64,000 bases of DNA from Desulfobacula sp. (GCF_030145145.1 NZ_JAQYWD010000012.1:1-64000); one strand, 5' to 3'. Shown: positions 6,971-15,985, counted from the first letter of the stretch. Notes: generated from the sequence alone by a model not told the origin. Made by a program: numbers and translations.

Positions 6971-7101
6971 CTATGAAACATCAGGATGGGGTCAGGCTTG
7001 CTTTATGGCGCTTTTAGCCCCTTCAAGAATCGATTTGTATAAAAAGCACAATAAAACAAGCCTGACCCCTTCACGAAAATACCAAAATGAGAATTGCTGG
7101 T
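6957..7101. mobile_element. 145-bp palindromic MITE-like element, copy 1
   Basis: Perfect 12-bp terminal inverted repeats: ACCAGCAATTCT at 6957-6968 and AGAATTGCTGGT at 7090-7101. Inside is a second perfect 13-bp inverted repeat, GGGGTCAGGCTTG (6988-7000) and CAAGCCTGACCCC (7057-7069), then looser pairing of CTTTATGGCGCTTTT with AAAAAGCACAATAAAA. The whole unit can fold into one long hairpin. It encodes nothing. Related copies are at 7469-7615 and 45241-45304. It forms the end of the trp operon. Confidence 0.75.
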
Positions 7102-7115
7102 CAATAACACCTTCC

Positions 7116-7325
7116 CTAACCCTTGTACTTAAATGACAACCGCAGATTTGTCCTGAATTGTGCGGGCTTGCCGGCTTCAATTTTAATGTCCAGTTTCTGA
7201 ACTTCTGCAATCCTTAAATCTTTTAATGACGCTGAAGCCTTTGCAATGGCGCTCGTGGCTGCATCTTCCCAGGATGTCTGGCTTGAACCGACAAGATCAA
7301 TAATTTTGTAAACACTGTCACTCAT
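7116..7325 (-). CDS. dodecin
   Basis: 69-residue flavin-binding storage protein that assembles into a hollow dodecamer. The sequence is typical throughout: VYKIIDLVGSSQTSWEDAA with the conserved Trp that stacks on flavin, IAKASASLKDLRIAEVQKLD and a final RLSFKYKG strand. It has a GGAGG ribosome binding site and a consensus promoter 100 bp upstream (7425-7452). It stands alone between two copies of the palindromic element. Its job is thought to be buffering free flavins. Confidence 0.9.
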   Translation of the reverse strand: MSDSVYKIIDLVGSSQTSWEDAATSAIAKASASLKDLRIAEVQKLDIKIEAGKPAQFRTNLRLSFKYKG

Positions 7326-7424
7326 AATACCCTCCTGTAATCAATGAAAAAATTAATAAAAAAGCGGGAAAAGAACATCAGATCTTTGAAACGCAGAACA
7401 AAATCAAGAAATGGAATAGTATTG

Positions 7425-7452
7425 ATTATATAAAAATATAAACAATTGTCAA
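7425..7452 (-). promoter_or_regulatory. consensus sigma-70 promoter of the dodecin gene
   Basis: On the minus strand a perfect TTGACA (7447-7452) is separated by 16 bp from a perfect TATAAT (7425-7430). Transcription would begin about 90 bases before the dodecin ATG. The region 7326-7424 holds nothing else I can recognise. Confidence 0.75.
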
Positions 7453-7468
7453 ACCTATTTTTTCACCA

Positions 7469-7615
7469 TCAGCAATTCTCATTATGGCGATAACCAAACC
7501 GGTTCCGGCTGCGCTCAAAACCACAATATGCCTGGGGTCAGGCTTTCTTTATGGCACTTTTTACCCATCGGGTCATGGAATCAGGAAAAAAAGCACCATA
7601 AAAAAAAACCCTGCC
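7469..7615. mobile_element. palindromic MITE-like element, copy 2 (degenerate)
   Basis: The left end TCAGCAATTCTCATTATGGC and the next bases match copy 3 at 45241 in 28 of 30 positions. The middle carries GGGGTCAGGC at 7534-7543 and CTTTATGGCACTTTTT with a loosely complementary AAAAAAAGCACCATAAAA further on, as in copy 1. No right terminal repeat is visible, so this copy is truncated or diverged. Confidence 0.6.
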
Positions 7616-7638
7616 ATTAAAGCTGAAGAGCAGTTGAA

Positions 7639-8322
7639 TCAGTTACGAATCCGAATGGTATTTCCCGGATAAATTTTCGCCGTAGCGGACAGTTGATTCA
7701 GTTTTCGCAAGGTTTCAACACTGGTGTTATACTGCTTGCTGATCTGATACAAGGTTTCTCCCTTTTGCACGGTATGCAACAACGCCGATGCCGGCTCTTT
7801 TTTTAACGACTTTTTTACCGGTATGACAGGGGGGGGTGTTTGTTTTGGCGGCACTGCCGCAATGGGGTTGCGGTTTATCCGGGATATCTGTTGTTCAATG
7901 CTCCCCATTCGTTCGGTGATGGAATCGAATTTCACTGAAAAAGCCGTTTCAAGCCGTGTCATCCGACCCTTCAGCGTGTCCATATCGCCCCGCTCCTTTG
8001 CTGCGGCATCATCTGCCGACCCCAGGGACGGTTCCCGGGTTTCAAGGGCGTTTTCCAGTCTGTCCATCCGCTTTTCAAGATCTGCAACCAAGACATTTGA
8101 CGAATTTTTTTGAAGCGATTCAGATGTTGGACCGGGGGATTTGAAAAAAAGGAAAAATATCACCAGGGTCAATACCAGGGCCCCCACCAGAATCAAGGCA
8201 AATTCATTTTTTTTTAACAGCACCGTATCCATCCGTTTCTGGCTGCCCCGGGCTTTGGATGGCTTTTCTTTGCTGATCTTTGGGGTCTTTAGGGGGGATC
8301 CGGGTTTTTCTTTGGGGGTCAT
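7639..8322 (-). CDS. membrane-anchored LysM protein
   Basis: 227 residues. A basic N-terminal tail of about 40 residues is followed by one membrane segment (FALILVGALVLTLVIFFLFF), a periplasmic coiled-coil stretch (repeats of DLEKRMDRLENAL and GRMTRLETAF type), a Pro-rich linker (PPKQTPPPVIPVKK), and a single LysM domain at the C-terminus (HTVQKGETLYQISKQYNTS ... IYPGNTIRIRN). The layout suggests an inner-membrane protein that reaches out to bind peptidoglycan. No catalytic domain is present. It is transcribed away from the neighbouring SUMF1-like gene. Specific role unknown. Confidence 0.8.
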   Translation of the reverse strand: MTPKEKPGSPLKTPKISKEKPSKARGSQKRMDTVLLKKNEFALILVGALVLTLVIFFLFFKSPGPTSESLQKNSSNVLVADLEKRMDRLENALETREPSLGSADDAAAKERGDMDTLKGRMTRLETAFSVKFDSITERMGSIEQQISRINRNPIAAVPPKQTPPPVIPVKKSLKKEPASALLHTVQKGETLYQISKQYNTSVETLRKLNQLSATAKIYPGNTIRIRN

Positions 8323-8521
8323 GGCAACACTCCTGCTTTATTTTTTTTATCCAACGTTCGGTCATTGGCTTTGGTGTTTCATCTGTTCACTTCATATCAT
8401 TTTAACCGTTATTTTCAACCTGTAAACATAAAAAATGCAGACTTTCAGTGTTGAACAACCGATCCGTTGTATGATAGAGTCCTGGACAATACTTGGGGTG
8501 CACACTACTGAGGATGCGGTC

Positions 8522-9382
8522 ATGAACCTTTATGTTAAATTTGTTGTCATTGGTATTTTTGTTGCTTTGTTGGCGTGTTTGAATCCGTTGGTTTTTGCCC
8601 AGACACAGGTCTATACCAATAAACTGGGGATGCGGTTTGTCCTCATTCCCCGGGGAAACTTTTTAATGGGAAGCCCGGAATCCGAACCCGGTCGCCAGTG
8701 GAATGAGAAGCGCCACCGGGTTGTCCTTTCAAAAGCGTTTTATATGGGAGAAACAGAAGTCACCCAGGGACAATGGAAAAAACTGGTGGGATTTAACCCG
8801 TCATCCTTCTCCGCCCTGGGCAAAACCTTTCCAGTGGATACGGTTTCCTGGAACGACTGCATGGAATTTATCCGGGTATTAAACGAATGGGAGGGAACCC
8901 AGAAGTATCGTTTGCCAACGGAAGCGGAGTGGGAATATGCGTGTCGGGCAGGCTCCGACGAGGCGTTTGCCGGCGGTCCCATTACCACGGTTTCCTGCAA
9001 TGACCCCGAACCCGCCCTTTTTAAGATGGCATGGTATTGCTACAATTCAGGACTGACAGATCCCCCCCGGGATTTTAAACCCCATCCTGTCAAAACCCGA
9101 GCCCCCAACCGCTGGGGCCTTTACGATATGCACGGCAATGTCCAGGAATGGGTCCTGGATGCCTGCAAGTGGCGTAGTTTCTGGAGAGCCAAGGTCGGTG
9201 TTGTCACAACGACTTACACGGATAATATTGTGGACCCCTTGAATAAAACCGGAGACCGCAGAATCATCCGGGGCGGGGGATGGTACCAGACAAGCAAATA
9301 TCAACGAAGTGCTTACAGAAGTTATTATAAGCCGGGGGTTAAACGAAACAGCCTGGGATTCCGCATTGTCAGGATGCCCTGA
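8522..9382 (+). CDS. secreted SUMF1/formylglycine-generating-enzyme-like protein
   Basis: 286 residues with a signal peptide (VKFVVIGIFVALLACLNPLVFA) and one FGE-sulfatase domain: MRFVLIPRGNFLMGS, YMGETEVTQGQWKKL, FPVDTVSWNDCMEF, YRLPTEAEWEYACRAG, GLYDMHGNVQEWV, RIIRGGGWY and NSLGFRIV. Family members include true formylglycine-generating enzymes, but most bacterial paralogs have no known substrate and I see no sulfatase nearby. Start chosen at 8522 because of GAGGA eight bases upstream and the signal peptide. Its stop overlaps the end of the convergent MauE-like gene by 14 bp. Confidence 0.85.
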   Translation: MNLYVKFVVIGIFVALLACLNPLVFAQTQVYTNKLGMRFVLIPRGNFLMGSPESEPGRQWNEKRHRVVLSKAFYMGETEVTQGQWKKLVGFNPSSFSALGKTFPVDTVSWNDCMEFIRVLNEWEGTQKYRLPTEAEWEYACRAGSDEAFAGGPITTVSCNDPEPALFKMAWYCYNSGLTDPPRDFKPHPVKTRAPNRWGLYDMHGNVQEWVLDACKWRSFWRAKVGVVTTTYTDNIVDPLNKTGDRRIIRGGGWYQTSKYQRSAYRSYYKPGVKRNSLGFRIVRMP

Positions 9383-9797
9383 TGAATCGCCATGCCACCA
9401 TCCCAAATCCCAGCAGGAAGACATCCCGGACCAGCAGAAAAATGTTTGATGCGGCATGACCCTGACTGGGGATGGAAAAACAGCCGCAATCAAATTGATG
9501 ACCCCGCAGCAGGTTAAATCCAATGACAAGGATAAACCCGGCAAGCAATGCATTGATGATCAAAAGCGCCGACCGGGGATATACCCCCATAATCAAACTG
9601 AACCCGGCCACCAGTTCGATAAAGGGAAGGGTCATGGCCATGAGATTGATACTGGCACCCGGAAAAATCCCATATCCATATATGATCCTGGCAAATCCGG
9701 CAGGATCTTCAATCTTATGCCAGCTGGCATAAATAAAGGTGATCCCCAGCACCAGCTTGATGATAAACACAAGCATTGTTGAAACTTCAGTCTTCAT
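9369..9797 (-). CDS. MauE/DoxX-like membrane protein
   Basis: 142 residues with four predicted membrane helices. Features of the MauE/DoxX family: an opening VLGITFIYASWHKIEDPAGF, LPFIELVAGFSLIMG in the middle, and the FDCGCF pair of cysteines after FNLLRGHQ. MauE in methylamine users helps disulfide formation in a secreted partner; here there is no methylamine dehydrogenase, and the gene instead follows a periplasmic rhodanese, so a role in periplasmic sulfur or thiol chemistry is inferred. An internal ATG at 9776 is an alternative start. The gene overlaps the rhodanese end. Confidence 0.85.
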   Translation of the reverse strand: MKTEVSTMLVFIIKLVLGITFIYASWHKIEDPAGFARIIYGYGIFPGASINLMAMTLPFIELVAGFSLIMGVYPRSALLIINALLAGFILVIGFNLLRGHQFDCGCFSIPSQGHAASNIFLLVRDVFLLGFGMVAWRFIRAS

Positions 9798-10287
9798 TTT
9801 TCTCTATTTCATACCCCTTTTCCTGCCATTGCCGGAATCCGCCTGAAAACACCTTGACACTCGTATACCCCAGATTTTTCAACCGCCCGGCAACAGTATG
9901 ACTGTCGGTGCACTCAATGCTGGCGCAATACACCAGAATGTCAGATGACCGTTGGGTTGACGTTAAGAATTGGGGCAGGGCCTCATCAAACGCCATGAGG
10001 GGAAAAGATACGGCATGGGGCAGGTGACCTTGATCATAGATCTCCCCGGGCCTGACATCCAGAATAATCCACTCTTTTTTTTGAACCATCTGGCGGACGA
10101 CATCCGGATTCAGTATCTCCATGCTGCTGTCCGCATCCCGGGTTGGAACCGCTTTGACCACCCCCTGGTCAGGGTCCCATTGACCCTGCAAGGCCATTCC
10201 CGGGGAAAGAAACGAGTGATAGAAAAAGGCCGTTACCAGCGCAAAGGACACCAGCAAAAAGATACCTGTCACGTCTTTTCGGGTCAT
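9787..10287 (-). CDS. membrane-anchored rhodanese-like protein
   Basis: 166 residues. One N-terminal membrane segment (VTGIFLLVSFALVTAFFYHS) and a single rhodanese domain: WIILDVRPGEIYDQGHLPHA, ILVYCASIECTDS as the active-site loop with Cys, and VFSGGFRQWQEKGYEI. The loop is CASIECT rather than the common CxxGxR, so sulfurtransferase activity is uncertain. The start is in an ATGA overlap with the upstream TPR-like gene, which makes it the fourth gene of the murJ operon. The pairing with a MauE-like protein suggests the two act together outside the cytoplasm. Confidence 0.85.
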   Translation of the reverse strand: MTRKDVTGIFLLVSFALVTAFFYHSFLSPGMALQGQWDPDQGVVKAVPTRDADSSMEILNPDVVRQMVQKKEWIILDVRPGEIYDQGHLPHAVSFPLMAFDEALPQFLTSTQRSSDILVYCASIECTDSHTVAGRLKNLGYTSVKVFSGGFRQWQEKGYEIEKNED

Positions 10288-10565
10288 ACAGACAACCGCT
10301 GGGCAGCCATTTTTTTCATTGTATCCACCCGGTGTTGCAGAACCAGCAGTTTCACCCATTTTTCAAAAACCTGGGACAGGGGGCTGTCGGGAGAGACGGA
10401 CGGTTCTTTTTTTTCCATCCTTTTTTCCATCCGGTCTAAACCGGCTCGTGTTTCAATGGACGGTTCCCGGTCGTCCAGAACGGTATACGTTTCCAAGGCC
10501 TCTTTAACATATCCCTGGCGCTCATAAAGCTTTGCCAGTTCCAGCGTTTGTATATCCTGTGTCAT
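10284..10565 (-). CDS. small TPR-like protein
   Basis: 93 residues, soluble. The N-terminus reads as one tetratricopeptide-like helix pair (LELAKLYERQGYVKEALETY, then LDDREPSIETRAGLDRMEKR), followed by a charged linker and a second helix (LSQVFEKWVKLLVLQHRVDT). I do not recognise a specific family. It is translationally coupled to ftsB upstream and the rhodanese downstream by ATGA overlaps, so it is a real member of the operon. It may be a small adaptor for the cell-envelope proteins next to it. Confidence 0.7.
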   Translation of the reverse strand: MTQDIQTLELAKLYERQGYVKEALETYTVLDDREPSIETRAGLDRMEKRMEKKEPSVSPDSPLSQVFEKWVKLLVLQHRVDTMKKMAAQRLSV

Positions 10566-10864
10566 GGTATTTCCTTTTTCCTGGCGGATTTGTCTTTGAA
10601 GATGAGTTCATCTGATTCTGCCATATCATGTTCATGCTTTGCCACATGTTTAATATAATCCATATCGGTTTTCAACCGTTGAATTTCATTTTCCAGGTTT
10701 TGATTTTCAAGGTCAATGACCCGTATCTGATCCTGGATGGCCCGTTCCTTACCCCTTAACACCTTATAGTCTAACAGCCCGTTCTTTGAAAAGACAATCA
10801 GGCACAAGACTGCCAGGAGAATGACCAGGGAGGCGTAAAGTCCTGTTTTTTCCATGCGTGTCAT
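10562..10864 (-). CDS. FtsB/DivIC septum-formation protein
   Basis: 100 residues with the FtsB/DivIC layout: short cytoplasmic tail, one membrane helix (LYASLVILLAVLCLIVFS), the conserved GLLDYKVLRGKERAIQDQI turn, then a coiled coil (LENQNLENEIQRLKTDMDYI) and KHVAKHEHDMAESDELIFK. The family links FtsL and FtsQ in the divisome. It follows murJ by three bases and overlaps the next gene. A second ATG at codon 4 is possible. Confidence 0.85.
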   Translation of the reverse strand: MTRMEKTGLYASLVILLAVLCLIVFSKNGLLDYKVLRGKERAIQDQIRVIDLENQNLENEIQRLKTDMDYIKHVAKHEHDMAESDELIFKDKSARKKEIP

Positions 10865-10867
10865 CTG

Positions 10868-12409
10868 TTATTCCCGCCCTATCCCTTGTTTCAGCATCTT
10901 GAGTTCAGGACTCGACACAAGGCAGTTTACACTCCAATACACCACCATTCCAAAACCGATACAGCCGATCACACCGGCTCCAAACCAAAACCCATTGGCT
11001 TTTTCCATCACGATAAGGCCCGCTGCCTGTCGAACAAAAATAAACATTATAGCAGATAAAAAAACGGATCTGCAAGCAGAAACAATGATCTGGGTTTTAT
11101 CAATCCTCACGATTCCCGGAATATTGACAAACAAAAAAACAAACCCTGCCATGGCAGACAGGGAAACAGACAGGGCAAGCCCCCGGAGCCCCAGACAATC
11201 CACCAGCAGCGGACACAGGACCAGGTTCATCCCCATGGCCAGGATGCCGGAATAAAAGGGAATTTTGATACACGACAGGGCATAGTACAAGGTAACAAAC
11301 AGCCTTACCCCGGTGAAGGCCCACAAGCCTGACACCAGAAAAAACAGGCTGTCTGCTGTCTGTTGAACGGCCAGGTCATTAAAGGCCCCATGGCCGAACA
11401 ACACGGCAACAATGTTTTCACCCAGGGCCATCAATCCCGCCATTGCCGGGATGGTGATAAACAGCACCAGCTTTACCCCGTTGGAAAATAAAACGGCAAT
11501 GTCATCCAGTTGCCCCTTCACCGCTTTTCTGGATAACGCGGGTAAAAAAACCGTTGCCGCGGAAACCGCAAAAAGGGCCATGGGAAACTGTACCAGCCGA
11601 TCGGCATAATAGAGAAATGACACGCTGCCGTCATCCAGGGTTGACGCGAAAAATGAGGCCACCATGATATTGACCTGATAAGATGCCGCCCCGATCATAC
11701 ACGGTATCATTGTTCGAAGGACCGTCACCATTTCCGGTTGAAAAAAAGAAAAAAAAGCGGGATTTAACATGCCCAGGCGAATCATAAAAGGGATCTGGAT
11801 GGCCAGCTGAAGCACCCCGCCAATGGTCACACCCACGGCCAGTCCCATCACGGGAATTTTAAAATAATGGTCGACAAGCAGGGTAAATACGATCACCACC
11901 AGATTAAACACAATGGGGGCACTGGCGGGAACACCAAAATTCCCCACGGCATTTAACACCCCCATGCACAGTGCGGTAATGAGAACCAGCCAGAAATACG
12001 GCAGCATCAATTTTAACAATAAAATTGTCAGGTCATATTGAACCGGGTCTGCCCTGAATCCCGGGGCAATGATCTTGATCACCAGCGGGGCAAAAACGAT
12101 CCCGGCCAATACCACCAGAACACCGGCCAGGGAAAGAAAACAAAAAAAAGAAAACCCTAAAGCAACGGCCCTTGATTTGCCTTTCCGTTCCATTGTCTCA
12201 GAAAAAACCGGCACAAAGGACATACTCAAAATCCCTTCGGAAAACAATTTTCGGACCAGGTCAAAGGGTCTGAACGCGACAAAAAACGCATCACTCTGGG
12301 AAGATGTCCCAAAACACATGGCAATAAGGGCATCCCGGACAACCCCGAGCACCCGGCTGAAAAACGTTAAACCGCTGAGCAATGCGGTTTTTTTAAATAT
12401 CTTTCTCAC
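10868..12409 (-). CDS. murJ: lipid II flippase MurJ
   Basis: 513 residues, 13-14 membrane helices, MOP-superfamily flippase that moves lipid II across the inner membrane for peptidoglycan synthesis. Diagnostic pieces: GLTFFSRVLGVVRDALIAMC at the N-terminus, DAFFVAFRPFDLVRKLFSEG, APGF, and LVQFPMALFAVSAATVFLPA. Start is GTG at 12409 with AAGGA ahead of it. First gene of a minus-strand operon with ftsB, a TPR-like gene, a rhodanese and a MauE-like gene; divergent from rpsT, the two starts about 100 bp apart. Confidence 0.95.
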   Translation of the reverse strand: MRKIFKKTALLSGLTFFSRVLGVVRDALIAMCFGTSSQSDAFFVAFRPFDLVRKLFSEGILSMSFVPVFSETMERKGKSRAVALGFSFFCFLSLAGVLVVLAGIVFAPLVIKIIAPGFRADPVQYDLTILLLKLMLPYFWLVLITALCMGVLNAVGNFGVPASAPIVFNLVVIVFTLLVDHYFKIPVMGLAVGVTIGGVLQLAIQIPFMIRLGMLNPAFFSFFQPEMVTVLRTMIPCMIGAASYQVNIMVASFFASTLDDGSVSFLYYADRLVQFPMALFAVSAATVFLPALSRKAVKGQLDDIAVLFSNGVKLVLFITIPAMAGLMALGENIVAVLFGHGAFNDLAVQQTADSLFFLVSGLWAFTGVRLFVTLYYALSCIKIPFYSGILAMGMNLVLCPLLVDCLGLRGLALSVSLSAMAGFVFLFVNIPGIVRIDKTQIIVSACRSVFLSAIMFIFVRQAAGLIVMEKANGFWFGAGVIGCIGFGMVVYWSVNCLVSSPELKMLKQGIGRE

Positions 12410-12418
12410 AAGTTTTCC

Positions 12419-12447
12419 TTGACAAAAACCAATAAACCCTATATGTT
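12419..12447 (+). promoter_or_regulatory. rpsT promoter
   Basis: Perfect TTGACA at 12419-12424, 17-bp spacer, TATGTT at 12442-12447. Predicted start near 12454, giving a leader of nearly 60 bases before rpsT, long enough for the translational control by free S20 known in enterics. Confidence 0.7.
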
Positions 12448-12510
12448 ATCGAATTTGAAATATGGTAAAAATTTTAAATTTAATCCACTTATATAAGGAG
12501 CTATACCAAC

Positions 12511-12765
12511 TTGGCTAACCATAAATCTGCAAAAAAACGGGCTAAACAGAGTCAGGTAAGACGGCTTAGAAACAGATCTGTAAAAACCACGCTCAAAAAC
12601 CTGGAAAAAAAGGTTCGTGCCGCAAAAGAAGACAATAGTGAGAATAAAGATGAGATCATGAGAAAAACGCAGTCAGCAATTCAAAAAGCCGCTAAAAAAG
12701 GCGTTCTCCATAAAAAAACGGCTTCCAGAAAAATTTCACGACTATTCAAATTCATGAACACCTAA
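12511..12765 (+). CDS. rpsT: 30S ribosomal protein S20
   Basis: 84 residues, highly basic and helical: ANHKSAKKRAKQSQVRRLRN, SVKTTLKNLEKKV, KKGVLHKKTASRKISRLFK. Binds 16S rRNA early in small-subunit assembly. Translation starts at TTG (12511) behind AAGGAG; a weak start codon is typical of S20 genes and is part of their autoregulation in E. coli. A single-gene unit with its own promoter and terminator. Confidence 0.97.
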   Translation: MANHKSAKKRAKQSQVRRLRNRSVKTTLKNLEKKVRAAKEDNSENKDEIMRKTQSAIQKAAKKGVLHKKTASRKISRLFKFMNT

Positions 12766-12798
12766 AAATTGCATCGTTTGCTTTAGGGTATACCCGTT

Positions 12799-12848
12799 AA
12801 GACAGGATTTACTTGAGTAACCCTGCAAATCCTGTCTTTATTCTTTTC
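12799..12848 (+). terminator. rpsT terminator
   Basis: AAGACAGGATTT (12799-12810) and AAATCCTGTCTT (12827-12838) form a perfect 12-bp stem with a 16-base loop and a T-rich tail. It can act in both directions and also ends the convergent leuS-lptE unit. Confidence 0.8.
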
Positions 12849-12861
12849 TATTCTTTTCCGG

Positions 12862-13380
12862 TTAAAAATTGGTCAGCAGTTTACTGACCAGTTTTTCAGC
12901 AGTCCTGGTGGCAATTTTAGCGACTGCCTCTCGTTTGTTTTGTTCATCCTCGACCTTGTCTTCAGATACTGTATAGTCTTCATGGGACGTAAAATCCTTG
13001 ACAGACCAGATCACCTCTCCATCCGTGCGGATCAGTTTCACATCAACGGTGGCCCACGCCCGCCTGCCCACAACAGACTCGGTGGTTGACCGGGACAAGG
13101 TTGAAAAGGTGATGGACTTGATGGTGCCTTCCAGCACGACCGTTGCCCGGGACGGGTCAACAACCGTTGTATCGGTCCGTTCAAGGATTTCCTCAATGAA
13201 TGCATTGGTAAAAGTGATGCCGGCCCCTGTTTCAGAGCTGTTATTTTTCAGAATGGTCACCCCAACCCGTGTCACATCCTGGTGAAGGTATCCGCCCCCT
13301 TCAAACTGGTAACCACAGGATGCAAAAAACACAAGTCCGCACACCAGCCCTCCCCATAAAATCCTGTTTAACCGATTCAT
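12862..13380 (-). CDS. lptE: LPS-assembly lipoprotein LptE
   Basis: 172 residues with a lipoprotein signal ending FFASCGYQF (Cys at residue 22), then the LptE fold starting FEGGGYLHQDVTRVGVTILK and FTNAFIEEILERTDTTVVD. LptE plugs the LptD barrel that inserts lipopolysaccharide into the outer membrane. ATG at 13380 is chosen, two bases after the leuS stop; an upstream in-frame TTG would add four residues. The leuS-lptE order is common in Gram-negatives, which supports the call despite low family conservation. Confidence 0.85.
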   Translation of the reverse strand: MNRLNRILWGGLVCGLVFFASCGYQFEGGGYLHQDVTRVGVTILKNNSSETGAGITFTNAFIEEILERTDTTVVDPSRATVVLEGTIKSITFSTLSRSTTESVVGRRAWATVDVKLIRTDGEVIWSVKDFTSHEDYTVSEDKVEDEQNKREAVAKIATRTAEKLVSKLLTNF

Positions 13381-13381
13381 A

Positions 13382-15985
13382 TCACACCACAATATTCACA
13401 AGTGTCTGTTTCTTTATGATGACAATCACCTTTTTGGGAGGTTTGTCCCCCATATGTTTTTTAATCTTTTCATCGGCCAGGGCCATTTCCTTGATCACCG
13501 CCTCTTTTGCGCCAACACCCATGGTAAATTTAGATCGAAGTTTCCCGTTGATCTGGACCACCACCAGGACTTCATCGGTTTTAAGCGAGTCTTTTCTGTA
13601 ATCCGGCCAGGGGTGCTCAAGGATTGAACCGGTCTTACCCAGTCGTTCAAACAGTTCTTCACAAAAGTGCGGAATAATGGGGGACAGCAGCAAAAGGATA
13701 TTCTCGAGGCTGAACCGGATCACGGTTTTCATCTCAGTGTCTGTTGCCTCGGCATCAATGGCATACATCTCATTTACCAGCTCCATGACCGCGGAGATGG
13801 CCGTATTAAAATGAAAACTTTTATCAATATCTTCCGTCACCTTTTGTATGGTCTGGTTTGCCTTGATATAAAGCGCTTTTGCCGGTTCTGAGCTAAGATC
13901 GGAAGCTGGGCCGGCAAATGGCTTGGAATCTTCAATTTTTTCCAGCCATTCCAGGACAAGCCGCCACACCCGGTTTACAAATCGATTGCTGCCTTCAACC
14001 CCATCCTCACTCCATTCCAGATCCCTTTCCGGAGGCGCCGCAAACAAAGAGAACAACCGGGTCACATCGGCCCCGTATTTTTCAAGCAATTCATTGGGGT
14101 CCACAACGTTTTTCTTGGATTTGGACATTTTGATCACCCGTCCCACTGCCACATCCTGGTTGCACCGGGTGCACACAAGATTTCCGTCAGCGGTTTTCAC
14201 GGCTTCTTCCGGGAAAAGATACCCATGTTCAGGACAGGTCATGGTCTCCTTGCACACCATTCCCTGGGTGAGGAGCCGGGTAAACGGTTCTTTAAAATCG
14301 ATCATCCCAAGGGTATGCAGCACCCGCATAAAATACCGGGAGTATAATAAATGAAGCACAGCGTGTTCCACCCCACCGATGTACTGGTCCACGGGGGCCC
14401 AATACCTTACGGCCTTTGGGTCAAACATGCCGTCATCATACCGGGGAGAACAATATCTTAGATAATACCATGATGATTCAACAAACGTGTCCATGGTATC
14501 GGTGTCTCTTTTCGCATCCTGCCTGCCGCATTCAGGGCAGGTCACCGTTGCAAAATACGCAAGGGTCGACAGGGGTGACCCCCCTTTGGCAAGGAGATTC
14601 GCCTCTTCAGGAAGTCGGATGGGAAGATCCGCCTCGGGAACCGGAACCACACCACAATCCGGGCAATGGATCACCGGAATCGGTGCGCCCCAGTATCGTT
14701 GCCTGGAAATGCCCCAGTCCCTTAATCGATAGGAAATGGTTTTCTTTCCCCGGCCCTTTTGTTCCAGCCAGTCGGTCATGATGTCCATGGCTGCTTTACT
14801 GTCCAGCCCATTGAATTCACCGGAATTCACCATGATACCGGCACCGGTGTAGGCTTCAGACATGGTATTTGCATCAAGGGTCTCCCCTTCGGGTTGGACC
14901 ACGATCCTGATGTCAAGCCCGTATTTCCGGGCAAAATCAAAGTCCCGCTGATCCCCTGCCGGTACCGACATGATGGCGCCGGTCCCATATTCCATCAACA
15001 CAAAATTGGCTGTATACACGGGAATCTTTTGTTCCGTTGCCGGATTGATACAATATGCACCGGTGAAAACCCCTTCTTTTTCATATTTTTCCAGTCCCTC
15101 GGCAGATCTTTCCTGGCGGGAGACCTTTTGAACAAAGGCCGCGACCTCATCTTGCTGTTTGTTCCCCTTTGATAGGCTTTCAACCAGGGGATGCTCCGGG
15201 GCAAGGCACATGAAGGTGGCCCCAAAAACGGTGTCCGGCCGTGTGGTAAACACCACGATATCCTCATTTCGGCCATCAATCTTAAATTTCAATTCCGACC
15301 CAACGCTTCGACCAATCCAGTTTTTCTGCATGACCGTTACTTTATCCGGCCAACCAGGCAGTTGATCACAATGGACCAGAAGGTCCTGGGCATAATCTGT
15401 AATCTTGAAAAACCATTGCCACAGCTTTTTCTGCTGAACCGTCTGGGAGCATCGCCAGCACTTGTCCTGTTCAACCTGTTCATTGGCAAGAACCGTCTGG
15501 CATTTCTCACACCAGTTCACATAGGATTCTTTGCGATAGGCCATGCCTTTTTCCAGCATTTTAAGGAAAAGCCATTGCTCCCATTTATAATATTCCGGCC
15601 GGCAGGTGGCGATTTCACGGTCCCAATCATAGGAAAATCCCATCTTTTTAAGCTGCACCCGCATGGCGCTGATATTGTCATATGTCCAGGCTGCCGGATG
15701 GGTATTGTTATCAATGGCGGCATTTTCAGCGGGCATGCCAAAGGCATCCCACCCCATGGGATGGAGAACGTTAAACCCTTTCATCCGTTTGTACCGGACC
15801 ACCACATCACCAATGGTATAATTGCGCACATGACCGATATGTATTTTACCGGACGGGTAAGGAAACATCTCGAGCAGGTAATATTTTTCTTTTGAGGGGT
15901 CTTCAGTGACCTTAAAAACGTGGTTTTCTTTCCAGTATGCCTGCCATTTAGGTTCTACCAATTCCGGTTGATACCGCTCCTCCAT
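13382..15985 (-). CDS. leuS: leucyl-tRNA synthetase
   Basis: 867 residues, the usual bacterial length. HIGH motif at residues 49-52 inside [16 protein letters not shown], editing domain with [14 protein letters not shown], and the [15 protein letters not shown] signature near residue 620. Two Cys clusters (WCEKCQTV...CWRCSQ and CPECGRQ, CPEHGY...CTRC) are the zinc sites of the family. It has an AAGGAG ribosome site. A possible promoter TTGATT-17-TTAAAT lies about 70 bp upstream. Followed by lptE with essentially no gap. Confidence 0.97.
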   Translation of the reverse strand: MEERYQPELVEPKWQAYWKENHVFKVTEDPSKEKYYLLEMFPYPSGKIHIGHVRNYTIGDVVVRYKRMKGFNVLHPMGWDAFGMPAENAAIDNNTHPAAWTYDNISAMRVQLKKMGFSYDWDREIATCRPEYYKWEQWLFLKMLEKGMAYRKESYVNWCEKCQTVLANEQVEQDKCWRCSQTVQQKKLWQWFFKITDYAQDLLVHCDQLPGWPDKVTVMQKNWIGRSVGSELKFKIDGRNEDIVVFTTRPDTVFGATFMCLAPEHPLVESLSKGNKQQDEVAAFVQKVSRQERSAEGLEKYEKEGVFTGAYCINPATEQKIPVYTANFVLMEYGTGAIMSVPAGDQRDFDFARKYGLDIRIVVQPEGETLDANTMSEAYTGAGIMVNSGEFNGLDSKAAMDIMTDWLEQKGRGKKTISYRLRDWGISRQRYWGAPIPVIHCPDCGVVPVPEADLPIRLPEEANLLAKGGSPLSTLAYFATVTCPECGRQDAKRDTDTMDTFVESSWYYLRYCSPRYDDGMFDPKAVRYWAPVDQYIGGVEHAVLHLLYSRYFMRVLHTLGMIDFKEPFTRLLTQGMVCKETMTCPEHGYLFPEEAVKTADGNLVCTRCNQDVAVGRVIKMSKSKKNVVDPNELLEKYGADVTRLFSLFAAPPERDLEWSEDGVEGSNRFVNRVWRLVLEWLEKIEDSKPFAGPASDLSSEPAKALYIKANQTIQKVTEDIDKSFHFNTAISAVMELVNEMYAIDAEATDTEMKTVIRFSLENILLLLSPIIPHFCEELFERLGKTGSILEHPWPDYRKDSLKTDEVLVVVQINGKLRSKFTMGVGAKEAVIKEMALADEKIKKHMGDKPPKKVIVIIKKQTLVNIVV

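Noticed and set aside
14759-15895. 137- and 234-residue plus-strand frames within leuS
   Set aside because: They lie entirely opposite leucyl-tRNA synthetase motifs and have no signals of their own.
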